Shown piece by piece: positions 41,091-48,974 of a stretch of 49,440 nucleotides of DNA. Position 1 is the stretch's first letter. Every line of letters starts with the position of its first letter. Origin of the DNA: an uncultured Alphaproteobacteria bacterium (GTDB lineage Bacteria > Pseudomonadota > Alphaproteobacteria > HIMB59); assembly GCA_902594145.1 (NCBI GenBank), contig CACJLA010000007.1, positions 1 through 49,440 of the forward strand, given 5' to 3'. Below the pieces are notes generated by a model. The model saw only the letters and a program-made list of their open reading frames with translations, ran no database searches and was not told where the DNA came from. The position numbers and the translations under genes were made by a program.

Positions 41091-41627
41091 ATGAAAATTA
41101 ATAAGGGTGATAAGATAGGAGATATAGAATTACCTGACTCTTACGGAAACACATTTAAACTTTCTAGTACAAAAGGTAAAAAGGTATTATTAACTTTCTA
41201 TAGACATGCTTCCTGTGCTGTTTGCAATTTAAGAATTAATGAGTTTGTAAAAAAATATGAAGAATTTGGAAATAACTTTACAATGGTAGGGATTTTTCAT
41301 GCACCTGCTGATTTCCTAAAGAAAAATATGGATAGACATAATTTGCCATTCACTGTTTTAGCAGATGAAAATTTCGAATATTTTAAAAAATTTGATGTTG
41401 AGAGATCTTATGGAAAACTTTTCTTTGCTTTTATTTTTAAAGTTCATAAATTTTTTTTAGCAGGAATAAAAGGTTATTTACCTGTTCAGTTTAAAGGGTA
41501 TTTAGATATTGTTCCAGTTGATGTTCTAATTAACGAGGATGGGGTTGTCGAGGATGTGTATTATGGAAAAAGTGATATTGCTGATCACATGCCTTTCGAT
41601 AAAATTAAGGCTTTTTCATTAGCCTAA
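41091..41627 (+). CDS. Peroxiredoxin-like (AhpC/TSA or redoxin family) protein
   Basis: A 178-residue thioredoxin-fold protein. It shows GDKIGDIELPDSYGNTFKLSS, then KKVLLTFYRHASCAVCNLRI with a CxxC in the peroxidatic position, VGIFHAPADF and LPFTVLADENFEYFKKFDV. This is the peroxiredoxin-like pattern seen in proteins annotated as AhpC/TSA family. The CxxC favours a thiol-disulfide reductase or peroxidase role. It stands alone on the plus strand after a 182-bp gap and has a GAAAGGAG site upstream. Confidence 0.82.
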   Translation: MKINKGDKIGDIELPDSYGNTFKLSSTKGKKVLLTFYRHASCAVCNLRINEFVKKYEEFGNNFTMVGIFHAPADFLKKNMDRHNLPFTVLADENFEYFKKFDVERSYGKLFFAFIFKVHKFFLAGIKGYLPVQFKGYLDIVPVDVLINEDGVVEDVYYGKSDIADHMPFDKIKAFSLA

Positions 41628-41638
41628 AATTTTAATAA

Positions 41639-41848
41639 TTAGTTATAAAAATAGATTGCAAAACCAAGTATAAATATTCCTATTAAAAAATAACTTATTG
41701 CAGATTTTTTGAAATATATCTCTGATCTAAAAATAATATTAAAAATTTTATAGGATGCGTAAACTATAAAAGCAATTATTAATAAAGTGATTATCCAAGT
41801 GCCTAAAAATTCTAACGAAAAAAGTTTATCTAAAGCATCCTCATTCAT
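41639..41848 (-). CDS. Small two-helix membrane protein
   Basis: A 69-residue protein with an acidic N-terminus (MNEDALDKLFSLEF) and two hydrophobic segments (about residues 15-37 and 50-67) joined by a basic loop (FRSEIYFKKS). Convergent with the peroxiredoxin-like gene 11 bp away. No family recognised. Confidence 0.5.
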   Translation of the reverse strand: MNEDALDKLFSLEFLGTWIITLLIIAFIVYASYKIFNIIFRSEIYFKKSAISYFLIGIFILGFAIYFYN

Positions 41849-41965
41849 TTTTAAAAGATATATTAATATATTTTTGAACCAAGAAACTTTAATGTGACAA
41901 AAAAGGTTTGTATCAAATAAAAATTTATTTAATTATTTACCCACAGATTAACAAAATAAAGGTTA

Positions 41966-42041
41966 TGGTGGAGCCAAGGGGGATCGAACCCCTGACCTCT
42001 ACGCTGCCAGCGTAGCGCTCTCCCAGCTGAGCTATGGCCCC
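41966..42041 (-). tRNA. tRNA-Ala (anticodon GGC)
   Basis: The complementary strand reads as a full 76-nt cloverleaf beginning GGGGCCATAGCTCAG, with the D-arm GCTCAGCTGGGAGAGC, anticodon stem CTACG/CGTAG around the loop CTGGCAG (anticodon GGC), a T-arm containing GGTTCGATCC, a 7-bp acceptor stem (one G-T pair) and an encoded 3' CCA. It stands alone between protein genes. The intact ends show that no mobile element is inserted here. Confidence 0.97.
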
Positions 42042-42228
42042 AAGTCGATTTAGCGAGAGAACTCACAGATAATCTAATATTGATTCTAGGAAATTAATGA
42101 ATCCATAGCAATATTTTTATTATTTTGTGATACCTCTAGCTATGCAACTTGCAGGGGGGCTATACATACCTTATGTAAATGCAGTCATGCTAAAAACTAA
42201 AATTTAGTTTTGAAAGTACTTATAACTT

Positions 42229-42753
42229 TCACTCAGACTTTAATTTTGCTTGGTCCTCTAAATATTGTGCAAGAAGTCTAGCATGTGCTCCTTTAGCTTC
42301 GGTAAATGCATCATCTATAATCTCACAAAAATGACTATTATAAATATAACCAAAAGTTTTTAACTCTAAGCTAGCTCTGTCTATATAAAAATAATTTCTT
42401 TCTGTTAAATCAGGTAAATCAAAATTAATATTCAAATCATCAACTGTATAATTTCCATCAAATTTATTTAATTCCGGACCTCTATCAGTCATTTTAATAC
42501 GGAATGCATCTACTATATAATTTTCTCCCCCATATATTTTTAACCACCAAGCATGTCTATTAACAAGTGGATAGTCACCTATTTGAACATGGGGTTCTAG
42601 TAAACAAAATAAACTTGTGTCTTTCTCTGGATGTGTGTCTCCCCAACTCAAAGTTGGGATTAATAACAATATGGTTAAGAGGATTTCTTTAAATAGTTTG
42701 ATTAGCCCCTTACCTAAATTGTCGAGTAGGAGGCTTTTTTTATGCTCCAACAA
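42229..42753 (-). CDS. Hypothetical secreted protein
   Basis: A frame of up to 174 residues. A signal peptide (LTILLLIPTLSWGD) lies at about residues 25-39, which is too far from the TTG at 42753 for a standard start. The true start may lie nearer, but no ATG is available: where the related orphan signal peptide at 43252-43311 has ATG, this copy has ATC. An AAGGGG site near 42710 supports a start close to the hydrophobic stretch. The mature part has two Cys (SLFCLLEP, SHFCEII) and acidic loops. A weak palindrome at 42193-42211 could end transcription. Family unknown. Confidence 0.6.
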   Translation of the reverse strand: MLEHKKSLLLDNLGKGLIKLFKEILLTILLLIPTLSWGDTHPEKDTSLFCLLEPHVQIGDYPLVNRHAWWLKIYGGENYIVDAFRIKMTDRGPELNKFDGNYTVDDLNINFDLPDLTERNYFYIDRASLELKTFGYIYNSHFCEIIDDAFTEAKGAHARLLAQYLEDQAKLKSE

Positions 42754-42763
42754 TTTTATAAAA

Positions 42764-43132
42764 TTATTTTTTCATTGCGTTAAACGCACTTAAAGTGTCA
42801 TCATAGGCTACAAACTTAAACAACTTATCATCTTTTACCTCCATGTAATGTCCAAAAATTGTATCCATGCCATCAGCGGTTGCTTTTGTATTTACAAAAA
42901 CTTTATCACCTTCGCTAATCATTGATTCTGCTGTAACTTGAAAATTGCTCCAGAGCTCAGGGACTTTCATTAATTGTTTTTGAAAACCCTCTTTATTATG
43001 AGTTCCTGAAAATGGGTGTTTATCACCTGGGTATATGAAAGTAAAATCTTCATGTAACATATTCATGAAGCTTTCCATGTCACCTTTTGCAAAGAGGTCA
43101 TAACTTTTTTGTACTAATTCTTTTGAGTCCAT
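42764..43132 (-). CDS. SnoaL/NTF2-like protein, copy A
   Basis: A 122-residue NTF2-like (SnoaL) protein: helix MDSKELVQKSYDLFAKGDMESFMNMLHEDFTFIYPGDKHPFSG, then EGFQKQLMKVPELWS, then strands GDKVFVNTKATADG and FGHYMEVKDDKLFKFVAYDD. This family covers ketosteroid isomerase-like and limonene epoxide hydrolase-like enzymes. It is closely similar over its full length to the protein at 43767-44135, so the two arose by recent duplication. Function unknown. Confidence 0.82.
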   Translation of the reverse strand: MDSKELVQKSYDLFAKGDMESFMNMLHEDFTFIYPGDKHPFSGTHNKEGFQKQLMKVPELWSNFQVTAESMISEGDKVFVNTKATADGMDTIFGHYMEVKDDKLFKFVAYDDTLSAFNAMKK

Positions 43133-43194
43133 AATTTATCCTTCCCTAAAAAAGTTTATAACATGTCACATAAAAATTAATTATTACAAATAAC

Positions 43195-43241
43195 TAATAA
43201 ATAAATTAATAATTTTAATTAATAGATAAGTATAAATACAA
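43195..43241. repeat. 47-bp direct repeat, copy 1
   Basis: A very AT-rich 47-bp segment that recurs at 44773-44819 with one mismatch (T in place of A near the end). Both copies lie upstream of leftward genes and mark the edges of the duplicated block. Confidence 0.85.
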
Positions 43242-43251
43242 TCGAAGACAA

Positions 43252-43311
43252 CTAATTGTTCGCCAAACTCAAACTAGGGATTAATAACAATAGGGCTAAA
43301 AGGGTTTTCAT
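43252..43311 (-). pseudogene. Orphan signal-peptide remnant
   Basis: ATG at 43311 opens a 19-residue frame, MKTLLALLLLIPSLSLANN, ending in TAG: a complete signal peptide with nothing behind it. The DNA (GGGATTAATAACAATA and flanks) closely matches the signal-peptide part of the secreted protein gene at 42229-42753. It is best read as the remaining 5' end of a second copy of that gene after the local duplication. A functional short hydrophobic peptide cannot be excluded. Confidence 0.6.
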
Positions 43312-43335
43312 TTCTCTAAAACATCAGTAGCATCA

Positions 43336-43725
43336 CTAAATAAATTTTTCTTTTCTAATGTAACCCACTTTAGTTGTTTTAAAATATTTGAAAGGAACAT
43401 TTAGACCTTCAATTGCTTTAATTGTTTCATCAGTAATATTGCCATAAACTTCTATTTCAAATTTATCTGCTATTTCTTGATGCTTTTCTACATAGTCTTG
43501 AACGGGAGGGTTGTTGATGTGATGTATCATCGCTTCACTTGTACGGTAGACTTCACTCCAAGTAAATTCTAAAGGGTCTGATGGATCTTGATCAAAAGTA
43601 TGAATTAGCATATCTGGTTCTGAAGCTTTAACAGCGTCGTCAGCTTCTTTTGCTATTTTGAGATATTCATCAACTTTTCCTTCTTTGACACGTATTCTAG
43701 CTATTAAAATAAAAGGATTAGACAT
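43336..43725 (-). CDS. Antibiotic biosynthesis monooxygenase (ABM) domain protein, quinol monooxygenase-like
   Basis: A 129-residue protein with the ABM ferredoxin-like fold: ILIARIRVKEGKVDEYLKIAKEADDAVKASEPDML as strand-helix, then DPLEFTWSEVYRTSEAMIHHINNPPVQDYVEK, which contains the conserved His pair of this family, followed by a 30-residue tail. ABM proteins oxidise quinols or act as small-molecule-binding dimers. It lies 41 bp downstream of NTF2 copy B and was probably transcribed with it. Confidence 0.75.
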   Translation of the reverse strand: MSNPFILIARIRVKEGKVDEYLKIAKEADDAVKASEPDMLIHTFDQDPSDPLEFTWSEVYRTSEAMIHHINNPPVQDYVEKHQEIADKFEIEVYGNITDETIKAIEGLNVPFKYFKTTKVGYIRKEKFI

Positions 43726-43766
43726 ATAGTAGGCTTTTTTTATAATCCAACAAATTTTTTATAAAA

Positions 43767-44135
43767 TTATTTTTTCATAGCATTGAACATACTTAAGGTG
43801 TCATCATAAGCTATAAACTTTGACATTTTACCATCTTTAACTTCCATGTAGTGTCCAAAAATTGTATCCATGCCATCAGCGGTAGCTTTTGTATTCACAA
43901 AAACTTTATCACCTTCGCTAATCATTGATTCTACCGTAACTTGAAGATTACTCCAGAGCTCTGGGATTTTCGTTAATGTGCCTTGAAAACTCTCTATGTT
44001 ATGAGTTCCTGAAAATGGGTGTTTATCACCTGGGTATATGAAAACGAAATCGTCATGTAACATACTCATGAAACCTTCCATATCACCTTTTCCAAAGAGG
44101 TCATAAACTTTTTGTACTATTTCTTTTGAGTCCAT
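43767..44135 (-). CDS. SnoaL/NTF2-like protein, copy B
   Basis: A 122-residue paralogue of the protein at 42764-43132, with the same motifs (MDSKEIVQKVYDLFGKGDMEGF, VFIYPGDKHPFSGTHN, FGHYMEVKDGKMSKFIAYDD). The DNA is also similar, including the poly-T stretch just after each stop codon. It is 29 bp downstream of a secreted-protein gene and upstream of the ABM protein. See copy A for family notes. Confidence 0.82.
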   Translation of the reverse strand: MDSKEIVQKVYDLFGKGDMEGFMSMLHDDFVFIYPGDKHPFSGTHNIESFQGTLTKIPELWSNLQVTVESMISEGDKVFVNTKATADGMDTIFGHYMEVKDGKMSKFIAYDDTLSMFNAMKK

Positions 44136-44164
44136 AATTTAACCTTTCCTATTCAAATCTATAC

Positions 44165-44635
44165 TCAGTCCGGCATAGTTATATTAATTTTTCCTGCGTA
44201 TGTACCACCATGTAAGTGAGCACCTGTAATTTTCCATTCTGAAGTACCCTTAATACCCTCAAATTTACCAGTTCCGGCCTGAATAATATTTTGTCCTCCA
44301 CCTAGAGCTGGATCGAAACTTCCAGTCAACATATAAGTATCACCACTCATATCGGAAATATGACAACTTATGTTTACCCAGAGAAGCGATGTATCTTCGT
44401 TTAATATAGCTTTAGAAGTACAATCAGATGATGTCAGTGAAGGAAAAAATTCTGGTTGATTAGTGTATTGGACCACATGAACATCATGAAAATCTGCTAA
44501 TACTTTACCAGTTGCTAAATTTTTTGTCACATTTGGCTCTGCTTCAAGCCAACTTCCCTCAAATTCAAAACTATATTCTGCTGAAATAGAATTTGTTACG
44601 TGTAGTAAAAAAATAAAAATAAAGAATTTTTTCAT
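44165..44635 (-). CDS. Secreted beta-rich hypothetical protein
   Basis: A 156-residue protein with a signal peptide (MKKFFIFIFLLHVTNSISA). The mature part is rich in strands and Gly, with two Cys (SDCTSK, ISCHIS) that could pair. The end, GGQNIIQAGTGKFEGIKGTSEWKI, is reminiscent of small beta-barrel (allene-oxide-cyclase or dirigent-like) proteins, where a G-x-G-x-F-x-G-x-x-G turn is typical. An AGGAG-like site lies upstream. The first gene of a leftward unit with NTF2 copy B. Confidence 0.65.
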   Translation of the reverse strand: MKKFFIFIFLLHVTNSISAEYSFEFEGSWLEAEPNVTKNLATGKVLADFHDVHVVQYTNQPEFFPSLTSSDCTSKAILNEDTSLLWVNISCHISDMSGDTYMLTGSFDPALGGGQNIIQAGTGKFEGIKGTSEWKITGAHLHGGTYAGKINITMPD

Positions 44636-44772
44636 TTTTAATCTCCTTTTTTAAATAACGTACTAAGAGCTTATTAAATTTTGATTAATTTTTTCAATGT
44701 TTTTATTGCATGATAACCATGTACTAGGAGAAAAAAGATTTAAGTAATATTTATTTAACTAATGCCACTAAT

Positions 44773-44819
44773 TAATAAATAAATTAATAATTTTAATTAA
44801 TAGATAAGTAAAAATACAA
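44773..44819. repeat. 47-bp direct repeat, copy 2
   Basis: Second copy of the AT-rich 47-bp segment described at 43195-43241, differing at one position. It lies between the divergent genes at 44165-44635 and 44850-45173 and may carry their promoters. Nothing else stands out in the 214-bp gap 44636-44849. Confidence 0.85.
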
Positions 44820-44849
44820 ATAAGGAAAACAATTTGATAAGTTATAATT

Positions 44850-45173
44850 ATGAAACTAGTTCTTATTTTTATAGTCTCATTTATTTCTTTTTCTTGTTAT
44901 GGCTATCATGAAAAAGATATAATTTTTGATGAAGAGGAAATAATTTGTATTGCTACTTATGAACTAGCGAGGGATTTTTTTTTACAAATGAAAGACCTAG
45001 ATACTTCTGAAGAAATGAATAAAAGAAAACAAGCTCTTTTGGATAAATATGATGAAGGTCACTTCCCCCAGGAGGATATAGAATTTTATATTCTTGAAAT
45101 TCACTACGCATGGACCGCTAACTTTGATTTTTTACCTCCTATTTTAAAAAATTGTCGAGAAAATATCAGTTGA
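44850..45173 (+). CDS. Small secreted hypothetical protein
   Basis: A 107-residue protein with a short signal peptide (MKLVLIFIVSFISFSCYG). The Cys at residue 16, in SFSCYG, could be a lipobox-like site but lacks the usual small residue pattern. The mature part is acidic and helical (EEEIICIATYELARDFFLQ, EEMNKRKQALLDKYDEG), with two further Cys. No family recognised. Confidence 0.55.
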   Translation: MKLVLIFIVSFISFSCYGYHEKDIIFDEEEIICIATYELARDFFLQMKDLDTSEEMNKRKQALLDKYDEGHFPQEDIEFYILEIHYAWTANFDFLPPILKNCRENIS

Positions 45174-45265
45174 CGTTTCTTATAGAGTAAAATTTTTTAA
45201 ATCGATTATTTATTTATAAAAAAAATATAAAATTAGTATGTTTGAACACACAAGATTTTAAAAGT

Positions 45266-46384
45266 TTACTTTTTTTTTGGTTTTGAAGAATTGGGGTCAG
45301 GTGCAGCAATAAACTCTTGAGGCTCTCCCTCATATCCTTTAAATAAATTATAATTACCTAGCGATAAATCATTACTGCAATTTTGAGTTACTAAGTCATG
45401 GTAAATTACTCTTCCTTTGTGGTTTTTATTCTTTTCAGCTTCAAAAAAAAGTCCATAACATTTATTATTGCAATAAAAGATTGTACCATCTTGATTATTA
45501 ACTTTTTTAACACTCATATTAGTTTGCAAAACATTCGCTTTAGACAATCTACCCTCCATAAAATGGCACTGATCTTTTTCAAGTTTAAAACCTTTATAGC
45601 TTGAAATCTCAAAAGAGATTGGCATACCTATTATTTTATTTCCATTTTTATCTGTTCTTTGGAACCATTTATCTTTTTGTAAATTACCGAGCTTTCCTGA
45701 ATAACAGTTTATAATATCCCACTTATACTCTGGTTTTACATTGTAGAAATAATTACCTTCTAGATCCTCCATTCCCCGACAATCATCAAGAGTATCCTCT
45801 ACATTATTTTCCTCACTAAACCAGCCAAGTGCTAGAATAGGGAAACCATCTCTTGCATAACCTATAGGCCTTTTTTTGACTTCTACATAATCCTCTCCTA
45901 ATTCCTCAATCAGACACATAGGAGCTATGTGATAATGATAGTCATCACCTCTACCTGCGTGTCCACCACAAGAGTCTAATTCGCCAGCATCAAGTGTATG
46001 AGTACCTTTGCCTGAGGAGTTTTTTGGTCCTTGAGTGCTTGGATCGAATAAAGGTACACCATTGACAGCTATACCTATAGCTCCAGCTTCAGTATTTGTA
46101 ACTTTGCTACTTAAAGAAAAATTTTTAGGTAATTTAGCCTCAATTTGGTGGATAGATGGGAATTGTTGGTTTGATCCAGTAATCCCAATCATTAAATCAT
46201 GTGTTTGGCTATTCGGTAAACTACTCGATTTAAATGTTACATAATTGTTGGAGCATTTTAGATTTGTAACTTCTTTTGTGTAACAAGCTTTATCACATCT
46301 GCAATCATCAATTTTTTTGATATCATGAGAATTAGATCCAGAGAAAAGAAATATAATAAAAATTAAATATGAGAGAAAATTCAA
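45266..46384 (-). CDS. Secreted YHYH-domain protein 1
   Basis: A 372-residue protein with an N-terminal signal peptide followed by a Cys-rich segment (DDCRCDKACYTKEVTNLKC). The YHYH domain (about residues 85-235) shows GIAVNGVPLFDP, LDSCGGHAGRGDDYHYHIAPMC, RPIGYARDGFPI and the second acidic segment LDDCRGMEDLEGNYFYNV. The repeated His-rich turns and paired Cys suggest metal binding in the periplasm. The C-terminal region (about 250-372) has more Cys (FYCNNKCYG) and ends in a Lys-rich tail. It is the second gene of a pair. The function of YHYH proteins is not established. Confidence 0.85.
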   Translation of the reverse strand: MNFLSYLIFIIFLFSGSNSHDIKKIDDCRCDKACYTKEVTNLKCSNNYVTFKSSSLPNSQTHDLMIGITGSNQQFPSIHQIEAKLPKNFSLSSKVTNTEAGAIGIAVNGVPLFDPSTQGPKNSSGKGTHTLDAGELDSCGGHAGRGDDYHYHIAPMCLIEELGEDYVEVKKRPIGYARDGFPILALGWFSEENNVEDTLDDCRGMEDLEGNYFYNVKPEYKWDIINCYSGKLGNLQKDKWFQRTDKNGNKIIGMPISFEISSYKGFKLEKDQCHFMEGRLSKANVLQTNMSVKKVNNQDGTIFYCNNKCYGLFFEAEKNKNHKGRVIYHDLVTQNCSNDLSLGNYNLFKGYEGEPQEFIAAPDPNSSKPKKK

Positions 46385-46387
46385 TTT

Positions 46388-47374
46388 TTATTTAACTTCA
46401 AGTGCCTCTTTTAAATCGTCTAAAGAAATTCCTAGTTTTTTAGATGCTTTTTCAAAGTCCCCAGGAGGTGGACCTAGAGCTTTTTTCATATCATTTTCTG
46501 ATACACCCAAGACTTTTGATGCATTATCAAAGTTAGGTTTCTTGCCTTTTCCTGGTCCATCACCACTTGGCCCATCGGGACCACCCTTGGATGAACTCAT
46601 TTCTGCAGGGCAAGAGGCATTAGTTTTTCTTTTTTGATTAAAATTACTTGTATAAGGCTTTGCTTTAAAACAACCCATGAAAAAAGGATAATCAGGTGTT
46701 GCATGATAATGATAATCTCCGTCATGCTCATGACCATTACAATCATCAATTTCAGGCTCATGTTTTTTTCTATCAGCCAAGCCCATAATTTTAATTCCAT
46801 CAAAAGCCCAACCTATTTGAGTATCGCTGATTAGAAAATTTTCCTCACCACACATTGGAGCAAAGTGATAATGATACATTCCCTGCATATCAGAGTGACC
46901 TCCACATTGTGCAATTTGTCTATTGTAAGGTGCAATTTTGTTTTCAGAGTCAAAAGGCCCAGCAATCACAACACCATTAAGAGCTATACCAATTTCCTGA
47001 TAGGATTTTGTAATTGTTCTAGGGTTTTCAAGAAATTTGGGCTCTTTTGGTATTTTAAAAGTATAACTTTGTTCAATAGCACAATTTGGATTATTTGTAT
47101 AAAGTTCGTGATCAGGAATATTATTTGTTTTATAAATAATATACTTATCTGTTTCAGTTATTTTTACTTCATTATCACCTACATCATATAAATTACCCTC
47201 TTTAAGTCTGGGGAGTAAACCATCTGTTTCTTTTTGAATTTTTCTTACATCACCTGAGAGTTTTGCAGCATTTTCATAATCATCGTTAGATCCATTATTA
47301 AAATTTAAAACCGTCGTTTCAGCTAATAAGGAAAAAGAAGTAAAAACAAAAAATAAAAATAATCTTGAGATCAC
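46388..47374 (-). CDS. Secreted YHYH-domain protein 2
   Basis: A 328-residue protein with a signal peptide (about residues 1-18, ending LLAET). The YHYH domain has GIALNGVVIAGPFD, CGGHSDMQGMYHYHFAPMC and DDCNGHEHDGDYHYHATPDYPFFMGCF, so both characteristic YHYH turns are intact, unlike protein 1, where the second is YFYN. The C-terminus carries a Gly/Pro-rich linker and two copies of a short helical repeat (KVLGVSENDMKKAL and KKLGISLDDLKEAL) separated by GPPPGDFE, a tail often seen after YHYH domains. First gene of the pair; 3 bp separate the two. Confidence 0.87.
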   Translation of the reverse strand: MISRLFLFFVFTSFSLLAETTVLNFNNGSNDDYENAAKLSGDVRKIQKETDGLLPRLKEGNLYDVGDNEVKITETDKYIIYKTNNIPDHELYTNNPNCAIEQSYTFKIPKEPKFLENPRTITKSYQEIGIALNGVVIAGPFDSENKIAPYNRQIAQCGGHSDMQGMYHYHFAPMCGEENFLISDTQIGWAFDGIKIMGLADRKKHEPEIDDCNGHEHDGDYHYHATPDYPFFMGCFKAKPYTSNFNQKRKTNASCPAEMSSSKGGPDGPSGDGPGKGKKPNFDNASKVLGVSENDMKKALGPPPGDFEKASKKLGISLDDLKEALEVK

Positions 47375-47476
47375 AAACTATTATATCAAATTATACTCAT
47401 ATTAATAACATTTAAAATTTTGTTTTTAAATAATTATTAAATTTTTTTTATTTATATATTTATTAAGGACTCAAAT

Positions 47477-47752
47477 TTGAAAATCATAATAAGGGCTATA
47501 ATTATCAAAGGTTTTCAAAATTGGAAAAAGATGTTTGAAGAAAACGAACCTATGAGAAATAAATATAGAGTAAAAGTTTTAGCCTTTGGGCATCTACAGG
47601 GTAACATGGATGAGACTTATACAGTCATAGAAAATGAATCTTTGGATAAAATCCAAGAGATGTTGAAACAACCAGAAATGACAAAGCTTAGAACAGAAGC
47701 CGGAGTTGATTTAGAAACCCAAAAATTTATTATGCTCGAAGGTGGAAATTAA
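47477..47752 (+). CDS. Small hypothetical protein, possible ABM-like fold
   Basis: A 91-residue cytosolic protein starting at TTG 47477 (MKIIIRAIIIKGFQNWKKMF). The pattern strand, helix, strand (YRVKVLAFGHLQGNMDETYTVIEN), helix (LDKIQEMLKQPEMTKLRTEAGV), strand resembles a dimeric ferredoxin-like barrel. No catalytic motif. Ends overlap the convergent small membrane gene by 4 bp. Confidence 0.6.
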   Translation: MKIIIRAIIIKGFQNWKKMFEENEPMRNKYRVKVLAFGHLQGNMDETYTVIENESLDKIQEMLKQPEMTKLRTEAGVDLETQKFIMLEGGN

Positions 47753-47937
47753 GATCGAGCTAACATAAAATACAAACTTAAAATCACTAAAAAGATTGAT
47801 AAAGATAAACTCAATTTAAAAATCATTTCTATTATATAAAAACTTTTTTTGCCTACATACTTTTTTTTTGTGATATATGCAGCTGCTGTAAATAATGAGA
47901 TAAACCAAAATGTATTGACAATTAATTCTGCACTCAT
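47749..47937 (-). CDS. Small two-helix membrane protein
   Basis: A 62-residue protein with hydrophobic stretches at about residues 5-20 and 38-58 around a basic loop (TKKKYVGKKS). No family recognised. The coding claim rests on its membrane-protein-like composition and tight fit between neighbours. Confidence 0.4.
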   Translation of the reverse strand: MSAELIVNTFWFISLFTAAAYITKKKYVGKKSFYIIEMIFKLSLSLSIFLVILSLYFMLARS

Positions 47938-47952
47938 TATTTAATCTTTTTC

Positions 47953-48360
47953 TTATAACTCATAATAAAATTTAGATGGTTTCCAATTTTTTGGTGCAAG
48001 CTCTAAATCCTCGAATTCAAACGCTGGGGCCACCGTGCAACCAATTAAGCTAAATAATCCTGTTGGTTTCATTGCAAACCAAGTATTTTTATCTACATTA
48101 AACATAAATTTATTTTGAGATCCAATTTCATTTGTCTCAAATTCCTGGCCATTTATTGATGTAAATATTGTCAAAGGACTACCAGAGTAAAAATGAATTG
48201 TCTCATTTTTGGCTAAACGATGCCAATGGGAATGTTGATGTTCTTCTAATAAAAAATATATGTGGCTAACATCTTTATTTTTAAAGACCTCCACGTAATG
48301 GCCTCCCTCAGGGTGTGGGGTCATTTTGTGATGTTTGATGATTGAATTAATCAAGTTCAT
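47953..48360 (-). CDS. Cupin-fold protein of the DUF985 family
   Basis: A 135-residue DUF985 cupin. It shows MTPHPEGGHYVEVF near the start, SHIYFLLEEHQHSHWHRLAKNETIHFYSG with the clustered His of the cupin metal site, and the family's closing segment FSLIGCTVAPAFEFEDLELA. Normal members are 150-170 residues; this one is short, partly because the usual loop before the first strand is reduced. Function of the family is not established; a sugar-binding or isomerase-like role has been suggested from structures. Confidence 0.85.
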   Translation of the reverse strand: MNLINSIIKHHKMTPHPEGGHYVEVFKNKDVSHIYFLLEEHQHSHWHRLAKNETIHFYSGSPLTIFTSINGQEFETNEIGSQNKFMFNVDKNTWFAMKPTGLFSLIGCTVAPAFEFEDLELAPKNWKPSKFYYEL

Positions 48361-48504
48361 TTTATTTAAAGAGTATATTCTTAGATTTATTTCATAAAAT
48401 TAAAATTAGCCATATAAAAGTGTTGTATTTACTATCTTTTTTAACTTTTTAGGAATGTATTCCATTTTTCATCTAAAAATGTATTATATATGTAATAAAA
48501 GATA

Positions 48505-48684
48505 ATGGAAAACATACAAACAATATCGTGCCCAAAGTGTGACTTATCTGTTTCATCAATTTGTTCTAAATGTAACAAAGAAGTTGAATTATCACAGTTA
48601 GCTGATGGATGTGTAGTTCAAATTACTAAGTGTGTTGAATGCACTAATACACCAGTAATCAAAGATGTCTGTGTAGAAAATTAG
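48505..48684 (+). CDS. Small zinc-ribbon-like Cys-rich protein
   Basis: A 59-residue frame starting MENIQTISCPKCDL with three CxxC pairs (CPKC, CSKC, CVEC) and two further Cys, enough for one or two zinc sites. The spacing CPKC-x7-CSKC is tight for a zinc ribbon or knuckle. The gap upstream (48361-48504) is AT-rich and holds only likely promoter sequence. Such small proteins often bind RNA or other proteins, but no partner is evident. Confidence 0.6.
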   Translation: MENIQTISCPKCDLSVSSICSKCNKEVELSQLADGCVVQITKCVECTNTPVIKDVCVEN

Positions 48685-48776
48685 TCAGCACTTTAATTAA
48701 GCATATACCCTTAAATTATTCAGGTAAGATCTAAATATTGCTTTGAACATAGAAAGTAGTATAGGAGAAATATTTG

Positions 48777-48968
48777 ATGAAAGTATTAAAAATACTGGAT
48801 AACGCAGAATTAATTATCGTTGATTTAGAAGTTAATTTAGGAGACGAAGTAAGAAATGCTCCAACTTTGTGTGTTAGGTATCAGGGTAAAATCATACCTC
48901 TTAACACAGCGCATGACGGCAGACCCATCTTGATGCGAGAGGAGAATGCCCTTCCAAGTAAAAATTAA
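48777..48968 (+). CDS. Small hypothetical protein
   Basis: A 63-residue protein starting at ATG 48777 (MKVLKILDNAELIIVDLEVN), with an AGGAGA site about 9 bases upstream; a TTG just before is a less likely start. It has strand-rich sequence and the pattern APTLCVRYQGKIIPLNTAHDGRPILM. No family recognised. Confidence 0.55.
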   Translation: MKVLKILDNAELIIVDLEVNLGDEVRNAPTLCVRYQGKIIPLNTAHDGRPILMREENALPSKN

Positions 48969-48974
48969 AATTAT

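Noticed and set aside
41966-42041. The tRNA as an attachment site of an integrated element
   Set aside because: No integrase, no repeated tRNA end and no change in gene type on either side.
42193-42211. A palindrome read as a strong terminator
   Set aside because: It is nearly all A/T with only a one-base centre, so the usable stem is short and weak; mentioned only in the neighbouring gene entry.
46865-47191. A 108-residue open frame opposite YHYH protein 2
   Set aside because: It lies wholly inside a confident gene on the other strand, has a hydrophobic, motif-free translation and no ribosome-binding site.
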